Shown here: positions 48,980 through 57,564 of the stretch, piece after piece | How the letters are laid out: each line of letters starts with the position of its first letter | Position numbering within the stretch: the first letter of the stretch is position 1 | Source: Neostapfia colusana | Taxonomy: Eukaryota; Streptophyta; Magnoliopsida; Poales; Poaceae | Length of the DNA stretch: 64,000 nt | Assembly: GCA_030760725.1 (NCBI GenBank) | Contig: JASWHV010000001.1 | Coordinates: forward strand, 77,707,683-77,771,682 | Direction of reading: 5' to 3' | Notes under the pieces: model-generated | Database searches by the model: none | The model's input: the letters and a program-made list of their open reading frames with translations, nothing else | Told to the model about the DNA's origin: nothing | Made by a program: the position numbers and the translations under genes

Positions 48980-49759
48980 CTACTCATCCTCTTGACCTGG
49001 CTCCTCGGGATCTTCCTCCTCATTTCGGCTACCTTCTGACTCTGCTTTAGGTGGGGAGGCTGCTGGTGGAGAAGTGCGACAACGCCTGATTGCTCGGCGA
49101 TCCGGGGAGTCAGGGGTCCATGGATCACTTACGGTGACCCACAGTTCATTCCCATCTCCTCTTTCTCTCGCCTTTAAGCAAGCTCGCAGCAATGCCTCCG
49201 TCTCCTTCAGAGTATCTCGGACATCCTGAAGCTCTTGTTGACACTCCTGCAGTCGAGTGCTGAGCATAGCAGCATCCTCCAAGCACAAGTCCATGTGCTC
49301 ATGAGAAGTCCCTTGCTGCACCGGTGGGTACTTGTACTCCGTGGTACCACTCTCACGTTGGAGGACATACATGTACTCAGTTTTGTCCAAGTGGCGACGA
49401 TAGATGTGGCTCTGGCAGGTGATGGCCTCCCAAGTGACATCTCTCTCCGCGTCAACTTGTGTTGCTCGACAAGCTGGAGAGTGGTGGATCTTAAGCAGCT
49501 GATTCTCGTGTATAATCCTCATCTCCGAACTCCATTCTTCCCTCTTCTCACGGATGGTCCTGGTGGAGTTATAGTGGATGATGAGCTTGCCTGTATTGCC
49601 GGCGGCTTCGAGCATACGTCGAAGACGGCTCAACAAATCTCCCACTGCCAATCCGTAGGAAAGGTACGTCACTGGACGACTCTCCTCTCTTTCAGCAAGG
49701 GCAACTACGGGAACTCTCCCTCCCGTGGATTTACGAGCGGTGCGAATCATGCGAACCAT
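48980..49759 (-). CDS. Element C upstream ORF (259 aa, between primer binding site and gag)
   Basis: Intact frame from MVRMIRTARK to EEPGQEDE, about 200 bp inside the primer binding site and 300 bp before gag. Colinear with the A and B copies. Visible parts are a basic N-terminus, a central region with conserved Tyr/His (YKYPPVQQGTSHEHMDL), a coiled-coil-like Leu/Gln/Glu segment, a basic RRAIRR cluster and an acidic tail. One cysteine and one arginine conserved in A and B differ here (ELWVTV for ELCVTV, RRCRTS for RRRRTS). There is no known enzymatic motif. As the only copy in an element that may be active, it is the best candidate for a functional product. Confidence 0.65.
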   Translation of the reverse strand: MVRMIRTARKSTGGRVPVVALAEREESRPVTYLSYGLAVGDLLSRLRRMLEAAGNTGKLIIHYNSTRTIREKREEWSSEMRIIHENQLLKIHHSPACRATQVDAERDVTWEAITCQSHIYRRHLDKTEYMYVLQRESGTTEYKYPPVQQGTSHEHMDLCLEDAAMLSTRLQECQQELQDVRDTLKETEALLRACLKARERGDGNELWVTVSDPWTPDSPDRRAIRRCRTSPPAASPPKAESEGSRNEEEDPEEPGQEDE

Positions 49760-49955
49760 CTAAAACAAAAGAATTTAAAATTAGGTTAGATAAAATTTCA
49801 AACAAAAATCCTATTTTTGAATGGAAGTTGGGGTAAGATGAAGAAAATGACTCTTTTAATAACACTTTTTCACCCACACCTTGGAAAATAGTTTTTAAGA
49901 AAATAGGGCCCTTAAATACGTCCATTTCTACCTAGGTCCATGTTCCTACGGGCAA

Positions 49956-49972
49956 CCTTGGCTCTGATACCA
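49956..49972 (-). other. Element C primer binding site (tRNA-iMet type)
   Basis: Minus strand TGGTATCAGAGCCAAGG, four bases from the 5' LTR inner edge at 49977. Confidence 0.94.
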
Positions 49973-52504
49973 CCTCTGTCACACCCGGTTTTTCCGAAGA
50001 ACAACCAAGTGAATATCACATGTATGCCAGGATCATTTTCTCATACATGTGATGACAAATAGTGAAGCATCATTTATTACAAGCCAGGTGTCGAATATAA
50101 ATAAGTCTTACATCACAAATGTCTCAATGAACACTAATGCTTCATCACAAGTAAATAAACTAGCAGCGGAATATTATTCTTTAGGGCTCCATCACAGGTG
50201 TTGCCCGGGGGTCTTCATGAACCTAAAAACCTTCCTCGGGTCCAAAGTCTTGGTCATTATACACCACCTCATTATCTTGACCTGAGCAGCAATATAAACC
50301 AACAAATATGCAAGGTTGAGTACCAATGGTACTCAGCAAGTGTGGGAAAATTATATCATGCATGGCTAGAACAAGGAGAGGTTGAACTCATGGTTAAAGC
50401 ACTACGCAATTAATACCTATCACCTTAGCTTATTAAGCACCTACATTACTACACAGGTGAAATGGTCCAAATCTCCCATCCCATCATCATAAACCAATAA
50501 CCATAATCATCATTTCCAATGTTAAGCTCCCCGCTTAACTTCCAAAACCATCAATTCTCTAATCATGAATAAGTCCAGGCCGCTCTTAACCGTGAGCACG
50601 GCTGTCAAGACAGTTTTGACTCTGCAGAGTTTGTACCACTGTACCCACAAGTAGTGATTTCATCCCCCGTTGCCGGGTGGACTAAAAGAACCTCCATTAT
50701 GCCAGTGGCTACGAACCACATTCACACTTCCCAGGTGTGCAGCCAGGAGATCACTACGAAGCCTTTACAAAGGGATTCCCGACGAGCGTGGGCCCACTGA
50801 GGTTTCACCCCTAACAGCATACAAGAGGCTCCAACCCCGCTGCAGTGGCCCCCTCTTGAGCCTTGCGGTTCATATGGTAGTCCAGCTGACTCCTATTCCC
50901 CGCACCATCCAACACACCCATACTACGCCGGGGATACACCTAATTAATTGGCTAAGCTGCCCCATCTCAGCATGTGGTTGGCACTGTAAAGCCGGGTTAC
51001 ATGCTCCATGAACCGGTCCTTAGGATCCAGGCAAGTACTAAACACAAACCCAAGTCTCGTGCACCCAGCACACAACCAAAACATCCAACTTGCCTTGATC
51101 CCTACCTCTACATAACTCATAATAGCTCATTCAAGAGTATGGTAATGTAAACTGATGATCTCATGTCCCAATTATCCCATTCTAAGCATGGCTAAGCATA
51201 TGCATGTATATAAATGACATGACAAAATAAATCCCAACCCAAGCTTCAAGGAAATAAGGTAATGCAATTCTAGGGAAACTTCCTAGCATGGGTTTCATAT
51301 TTAACTTGACAATGCAAATAATTCTTTCTACACATCCTAGCATAGGATCAAAGTGGTCAAGGACACTTGCCTCCTTCTTGCTGCTCTTGAAATGGGTAGT
51401 CTTGGTCTTGGAATTGAATAACTTGTTCTTGAGCAGGTTCTACTTCATACCATCACACATAGCAAAAGAAAAACAACAATCATAAGACATAGTTCACACT
51501 TCTACTTCATACAAACCACACATTCACATTTATGAAAGTTTCTTTACCATTTTATGTGTTGTGGGTACTCTATGTGTGTTGATTTGGGGCTTGCATACAC
51601 TTTTATTTACATGTGTATGATTCCTACTTTGGTGTTCATATTTATACTCACGTACTATATATGTATATACATGTATATATGTGTGTTTCAGTTTTAAATA
51701 AATTCCTTATATATTAAACTACCAAGTATGTATGAAAAGTATTTTTCTTCTCCATATGTGCCTTCATAATTTCTATCAACCCTAAACTGAATTCTTTGTA
51801 CTTTAGAAACTCCATTTATCATCTACTAGTCTCTATATTTTCAGATTTATATTCTTATGCATAATTGTGCATTTTATTATTAAATTAGTAATACACACTA
51901 CCTAAACAGATTAGGTTCTGGTCCTAAATAATTTAAGATCATATTTTGACCTTGGCTTCTGATGTATACTATTTCATAATTATTTTCCCTATTTTTCTTT
52001 AACTATTCTTTACTTAAAAATGTGTCCCTATACTATTAAATGTGAATAATAGATGAAACAGATCTATTTCAGCCTAAAAATATATTTTTATCTCACTCCA
52101 AAGTTTTCTAAGTACTGAGAAAGTTTTTAATAAATTTGACAATTATGTTTGTCCCCCTTTTTAATATTTAAACACTAGTTACATATTCAATTTTCTAAAT
52201 TAAATACTAAACAGAGCTAAAATAATGAATTCACCCCATTACAGGGTCTATAATATCATTTTCATAATTTCCAGGGGTCTAGCTACACTTTTCAGAGGTG
52301 TTTTTCTTAATTTCTATTAAGTCCAGGGGCTAAAACTGATTTTTAAATGAATTTACATGATTTTCTGGAGTTCCAGGGGCTAGATCTGAAGTTTCCGGGG
52401 CTAGCTCTCAATTCCAGAGAACCCCAGGGGGTAGCACGTAAGAATTCCAGTCTTTATAACGCGGGGCTGACGTGGACCGTCTGATTTTAAACCGACGGCT
52501 GAGA

Positions 52505-52795
52505 TTATAACATCGAACCGGTACGCGGGGTTTTAAAGTCTACCGTGCGATTTAAAATAAACGGCGCACAAGCGGCCACGTCGCTCTGATCGAGCGCGGG
52601 CGGCGCTGCCGGCGGCGCACGGCGGCGGGAAGCGGCGATCTCGCCGGAAACTTTCGGATCCTCGAGAATTCTGCCTAGAACTGTGATCTTATGGCCTAGA
52701 TCGGTAGAGGGGAGGTCAGGGATCTCACCTCGGGGGTTTTCTCGAGCTCGGGGGTCCCGGAAAGTGCTCGGCGGCGAGGTCCGAGGCAAAACCAC
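52505..52795 (-). CDS. Small LTR-internal ORF (96 aa) downstream of the element C TATA box
   Basis: A 96-codon frame (MVLPRTSPPS to RTGSML) on the sense strand of the element, about 200 nt after its predicted promoter. It therefore lies in the RNA leader if the TATA call is right. The same frame is open in the C 3' LTR (43229-43519) and both B LTRs (14563-14853, 23676-23966). Element A has a shorter related frame (29253-29501). It is Pro/Arg-rich with no known motif. It may simply be an open stretch in GC-rich LTR DNA. Confidence 0.25.
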   Translation of the reverse strand: MVLPRTSPPSTFRDPRARENPRGEIPDLPSTDLGHKITVLGRILEDPKVSGEIAASRRRAPPAAPPALDQSDVAACAPFILNRTVDFKTPRTGSML

Positions 52796-52996
52796 GGCGA
52801 AGCTCGTCGGAGCTGGATTTGCACCGTAAGTCTTCGGGTTTTCTGCACCTGCAAAGTTCCCCGGAGGCGGTGGATCAAGACCAACAAGTTAGATCAGAGT
52901 TTCCGAGCTTAGATCGGCCAGAATTCACCGGCGAAGTCTCGGTGCTCACCGGAGTGAAAATCGGCGATCGCGTGCGAAAAACTGATCGGATCGGTT

Positions 52997-53006
52997 GTTT
53001 TTATAG
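52997..53006 (-). promoter_or_regulatory. TATA box in element C 5' LTR
   Basis: Minus strand CTATAAAAAC, about 432 nt from the LTR outer end. It is conserved in all five LTR copies of this family in the window. Expected transcription start is near 52965, leaving an R-U5 of about 3 kb. Confidence 0.55.
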
Positions 53007-53438
53007 CCGGGGGAGGGCGGTGGGTCTGTTGTGATCGAGTTGGAGTCCGCTGGGACCGAAATTCGGCTGCGGGAACGAGTTTCCAATCGGTTAAGATCGA
53101 GCGCGCGCGCGGGGAAAGAAGTCCGGGGTCGCGGGGCTCGGGTTAGGGATGACAGGCGGGTCCCACCCGTCAGCGAGGGGCAGCGCGGCGCGCGCGGGGG
53201 CGGGCTGCGCGGGGGTTAGCTGGGCCGGCTGGGGTTTCGGCCCACTGGCCAGTTTTTTTTCTGGTTTTCCTTTTTCTTTTTCATTTCTTTTCTGTTTTGA
53301 GTATAATTTGAATTCCAGTTTGAATTTGAATTTTTGCAAAACATGCAATACGTCCAAAATTTTCTAAATTCCCCTCTGAACATGGTTTATGGTTCTAAAT
53401 CAAAATTTGAGTCTTGACTAAAAATTTGGGGTGTTACA

Positions 53439-53443
53439 GCCGC
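53439..53443. repeat. Target-site duplication GCCGC, right copy (element C)
   Basis: Repeats 40696-40700. Element E's LTR resumes at 53444. Confidence 0.95.
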
Positions 53444-53765
53444 CATCCATATTCGGTGGGTTTTGCTTAGATTAAACAATTTTGCCATTCTACGGTTTGT
53501 GAGACCCCAATTTCGCAATTTCAGATTGCATCTTCATCGTTCTTGCTTGTGTTCCTTGTTACACCTGCAGGGATAGCCTTCTTGGTGAGGTCATACGTTT
53601 GAAGCACGGTTGATAACCAACGGAGCAGGTGGGTAGTGATTGCAGGGGTATTCGGGTCTGCTCGAGTGCCTCGGATCAACAACGTCAAGATCTCCACTTC
53701 AATCGACCTACCTTTCGGAAGATCGGGCCTAAACTACTCATCACCTTTGATGTTCACACCACTCT
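53444..53765 (+). repeat. Element E 3' LTR, second part (right end uncertain)
   Basis: Continuation of the LTR interrupted by C: CATCCATATTCGGTGGG follows the TATA-proximal sequence ending TAGCCGC. The stretch through AAGATCGGGCCTAAACTACTCATCACC resembles the R-U5 part of grass gypsy LTRs. The end is not fixed because no second copy of this LTR is in the window. Confidence 0.5.
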
Positions 53766-55513
53766 CCCGCAGCTCCGAAGGAAAACTCCCGGCCACCCGA
53801 CTGCCTAGGTTCTCCGGCGCCCGGATGCTCCAAGCCCTCTCGTGGCCGATGCCCTACACCAAAATGAACTGTCCTCAGGTGCTCAACACGCCGGTGCCAC
53901 CCTCTCCTCCTCTCGTGCACGACCGGTGGAGAATTTTTGTTGTTTACCATTTCGGGGTCCATAGAACTGAGCTGCCCGAAAATCTAAAATCAGTAGTGAT
54001 CACTCCACCACAGCTTGTGCCAAGCTACACACACGTTCTAGACCTCCCAACACTCATTTAGGATCAAAAATCATTGAAAACTGTTCAGTTTAGGCGCTGT
54101 TATTTGAAAATTTCGAGCCGCCATCGGATTTTAACCTAGGTCACCGATGAACTCATACTTGCAGCCCGTTTGGAGCTGATTTGAGCGCATGTCGATGATT
54201 AGGGTTCCACCACGGTTCTTTAGGTAGTTCGACGTCGCCGAACTGGTGCCGCCACCGCCGCCCGTCGCCGACGGGTTTCTGGTGGCCTCGGCCAAACCCA
54301 AAAACAAGTTCCCCGTGGTCCTAAAGTGAGAGGCGGCGAGAATTAGCCCTAGAAGAGGCTGGGAGCTTCCGTCCAGCGATCCTCACCGGCGCACGCCGCC
54401 GCGCGCCGCCGCTCGGGCTCTGCCGCGCGAGAGGTTGAAGAAGGCCGTGGGCCCCACTGTCAGCAAGTTAATTTTTTCCAATTTCTGTTCAGATTTCCAT
54501 CAAACATCAAATGCTCATAACTTTCGGTAGGAACCTTAAAAAATTATCAAATAAATTACATTCGATTCCTCTCAGTGAGTAATATCCAAGGGTGCATCCC
54601 AATATTTCTGAAAACCACTGTATTTGGCTTATTAGTTCAATTAAGAAAATTTTTAGGGAATTAATTACAGGAGTTCTGTTTATTGGAAAATTTCCAATGT
54701 TGGGAAGAACCTTCCTCTAAATATAATTGAACTCTAGTAAAAATTTCAGAGGCATTTAACCTCATTTGCTAGGCCAAATGATGATTCAATCTTGTATGTC
54801 TCAGAAAAATTAGAAAAATAACAGACATTTTCCCAGCTTTTAGCCCAAGCTTGTAAATTCCATATCTTTGTGTAGCGACTTCCAAAAATGATGAAACCAA
54901 ATCCTATAGACTCATAAGGCTCCCAAGTTTCTGAAAAAACAAAATTCGAGCATGCAGAGACCCTAGAATTTCATTAGTATGTTAATGAAGCCAATTAACC
55001 TATAGAATTCTTTAGACCATATTTTTCATCAATTTTGTCTGATGTTTTGCAAGCCATACCTCTGTATGTTCTATGGACCACTGTAAAAATTTCAGATAAT
55101 GATGAGGTCATCTTCTCCAGTTTTCTGTTAATTCTTTCCAATTCCCTCTTCATGTCCTTTATATAATTCTTTCAACTTTAGTCCAGAAACATCCACCTCT
55201 CAAAATGTCTTTTCTATGTTTCAACATACAAATAAACCCAACTCTCAAGTCTTAGTGGGTCTGAACCCTATCAAGTCATAAACCCTTTTGTTTTGTAATT
55301 CGCTTACTTGCAATATAAACCTGTGCATTTCACATTGGTAGGAAACACGACAAAGGAGCTCGACGAGGCATTCAACCTGGAACAGCAAGATGAGGCTGTA
55401 ATCGTCTACAAGCTACTGAATTTAATTTAGGACCAAACCTGCAGCAACATAAGGCAAGCCCCGGTTTGCATTTAACAACTTTTAGTTATATTTTACTTTA
55501 TATAACTTACATT
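53766..55513. other. Noncoding repeat-like DNA, unclassified
   Basis: There is no convincing gene. A GC-rich part (53780-54470) with CCGCCGCGCGCCGCCG and GTGGGCCCCACTGTCAGC looks like LTR or leader sequence of another gypsy element. It is followed by AT-rich DNA (54480-55320) and a segment near 55335-55470 (AAGGAGCTCGACGAGGC, GCAAGCCCCGGTTTGCAT) that also looks repeat-derived. I cannot name the family. A 141-codon plus-strand frame at 53636-54061 has no recognisable motif and straddles the E LTR boundary, so I do not call it a gene. Confidence 0.45.
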
Positions 55514-55760
55514 CACTACAGGAATCGCGATAATAGACGACGGCCTGAATTATTGACGATGGGGCCGTCATCAATAAACATATTGACGATGGCTGGAAAA
55601 CACCGTCGTCAATTAATCATTAATTGATGACGGTTAATCTATTACCGTCATCTATAAGTTCTCGGGACATATAGACAACGGTACACTGTCGACAATAAAG
55701 GCCCGGGCTTTATAGACGGCGGTGTAAGCACCCCGTCATCTTTAAGGCCCGATATACTCA
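55514..55760 (+). repeat. CACTA 5' terminal and sub-terminal repeats
   Basis: The terminal CACTACAGGAA is followed by at least seven copies in both orientations of a GACGACGG / ATTGACGATGG / CCGTCATCAAT motif (near 55537, 55552, 55565, 55582, 55603, 55625, 55646) and looser ones to 55745. In En/Spm-type elements such motifs are the binding sites for the element's DNA-binding protein. Confidence 0.85.
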
Positions 55761-55779
55761 GCGCCACCGCTCTATCTCT

Positions 55780-56550
55780 CTCTCTCACTTGCGCAGCTGC
55801 TCTCTCTCACTCGTGCCGCCGCCGCTGACCGCCACCGCCTCCGCAGCCGACCGCCGACCTCAGGTACGCCGCCTCCCTCCCTCCTCCCCTCCTCTGCCCC
55901 TGCGTGTGCAGCGCTGGCCGCCGCCACCCCGCCGGCCGTCCCCGCCCCTGCACCCCCGCCGGCCACCGCCGGTTCTTCGCCCCCCTCCCCCCGGCGGCCC
56001 CTGCGCCCCCGCCGCCGCCCCTGCACCCTCGCTGGCCGCCGCCGGCCCTTGCCCCCCCCCCCCCCCCGCCCGCCCCTGCTGCCCTGCATCCCCGACGCCG
56101 CCCCAGCGCCCCCGCCGCCGCTGCACGCCCCGCCAGCAAGCCCCCGCCCCTGCTTCCCCGCTTGCCGCCGCCACCCCTGCGCACCCCTCGGCCGCCGCTG
56201 CCCCTGCGCCCCCGCCGGCTGCCGCCCCTGCCGGCTGATGCCTCCCCTGCGTGCCTTGCCGGCGGTCGCCCCTGCGCGCCCTGCCGCCGGCTGCCGCCCA
56301 ATATTTTCAATTCGTCCCCGTGCTTGGACGCCGTCATTGCTGCTGCGCTTGGACGCCATCACCGTTGTCGTGCCTACCACCGCCGCCACTGCACGGCCAC
56401 GGGGCGTCACAACACCGTGGCTGCCCCCCCCCAACCGTGTCCGACCCCACCCCACCGTTCCCCCACACCGTTCGCCCCCACTGCACGTGTCCGCCCCCCC
56501 CCCCCCCCCCACCGCACCGTGGCTGCCCCCTCCCACCCACTGTGGCCTAA
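55780..56550. repeat. C-rich low-complexity block in the CACTA leader
   Basis: About 770 bp dominated by CCGCCGCC and CCCCTGCGCCCC, with homopolymer C runs near 56048-56066 and 56495-56510. Long frames open in several registers on both strands; they are Pro/Ala/Arg- or Gly-rich and are what any stop-poor GC block gives. I see no protein motif. The minus strand is strongly G-rich. Confidence 0.8.
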
Positions 56551-57271
56551 CACTTTGATATGCAATGTTTGATTACCAATGTTTATTAGAGATTAATGTT
56601 TGATTAGAAATGTTTATTACGGTTTATTAGCACTTTGATTAGCACCATTTTTGCTTTATAAATATTCTATAGTTGATTTATTCATGTTCTATATCACCAT
56701 TTTGGCTTTATTTATGTTCTGTAGTATATGAGAACCATTTTTGCTTTATTAGCACTTTGATTAGACATTTTTGCTCTATAGTTGTTTTTTGCATGTACGA
56801 GGAACAATGGGCTTAATTAGGCATTATGATATATATGAGATTTACATTTTTGCTTTATTATAATTGTTTATTAGTTAGTTATTTTATTAATATGTAAAAA
56901 CCAGGTTTTGGGTCGGCCCGACCCGACACGACACACAATAAATGCTTTCGTGCCGTATAGACAGCTGTAGTCGTAACGTATGCGTCAAGACGACACGGAA
57001 GGGAACGGCGATGGTGAGGACATCAATCACACGCGATTGCGTGGACGGTGGATTTGTACATGGAATTGTCATATAAGACAAACTTTCCTTATTGTCTTTC
57101 TCTCGTTCTTTCCCCTCTCGTAAATGACTAAAAAATGAAAATGAGTAACATAACCTATAGCTATGCGTCACCCGTTTCGGATCGGCACGTCTCACATGCT
57201 ATTGGCGCGTCTCACATGATATTGGCATGTGAGACGTGAAGGTTAAGAATTGTCCCTTTTTGGACAGACTG
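56551..57271. other. AT-rich CACTA leader or intron
   Basis: No gene. 56560-56890 contains loose repeats of GTTTATTAG and CATTTTTGCTTTAT (near 56647, 56697, 56741, 56765, 56846). Short CGTCTCACATG / CATGTGAGACG inverted motifs lie at 57187-57237. Confidence 0.6.
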
Positions 57272-57465
57272 AGAGTGACCGAGGGGGCGTGACTTGTGAC
57301 GAGACCCGGGTCTGGATCTGGATGAAATTTCGACGGCATAACCCTGTTGTTCTCTGCTGCACCATTTTTCGGGCGTGCAGGGGAGAACACGGGGTTATGC
57401 TGAGAAAATTTCGTCCAGATGCGGACCGTGTGTCTCTTCATGAGCACGCTCCGCTCGGCCACTCT
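57272..57465. repeat. Inverted repeat: 83-nt arms, 28-nt loop
   Basis: The left arm 57272-57354 (AGAGTGACCGAG...TTGTTCTC) pairs with the right arm 57383-57465 (GAGAACACGG...CGGCCACTCT), with a minority of mismatches spread along the arms. The loop is 57355-57382. It lies about 100 bp before the transposase start codon and would fold into a long hairpin in RNA of either strand. Confidence 0.85.
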
Positions 57466-57564
57466 TGGGGGGTTTAGGACCTATCTGCGTAGTTTTAGGG
57501 CCGTGACATGACATAACAATGAAACTAATAATGATTTGTCTGCTTTGAAGGTATACCCTCAAAC

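Larger units (their letters stand above)
40701..53438 (-). mobile_element. Element C: complete, young Ty3/gypsy chromovirus-type LTR retrotransposon
   Basis: A 12,738-bp minus-strand element with TG/CA ends and a GCCGC duplication. Reading from the right: 5' LTR 49977-53438, primer binding site 49956-49972, upstream ORF 48980-49759, gag-pol 44208-48677, polypurine tract 44163-44180 and 3' LTR 40701-44162. The LTRs are the same length (3462 bp), and I noticed only about five differences. All coding frames are open. The polyprotein ends in a chromodomain-like segment, and with the long LTRs this suggests the Tekay/Del group; that clade call is inference. It has every visible part needed for autonomous transposition. 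Confidence 0.97.
49977..53438 (-). repeat. Element C 5' LTR (3462 bp)
   Basis: Same ends and length as 40701-44162. Since 5' and 3' LTRs are identical at insertion, the few differences mark it as recent. Confidence 0.97.

Noticed and set aside
53636..54061. 141-codon plus-strand frame
   Set aside because: It starts in E's LTR and runs into unclassified repeat DNA. No recognisable domain, and composition matches the flanks.
55789..56572. Long Pro/Ala/Arg-rich and Gly-rich frames (up to 254 codons) on both strands
   Set aside because: They overlap in several registers inside a C-rich low-complexity block, so the absence of stops is a composition effect. No motif or start context supports a protein.
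57199..57477. Overlapping frames of 87 and 75 codons on opposite strands
   Set aside because: Both are explained by the 57272-57465 inverted repeat, which makes the two strands nearly equivalent.
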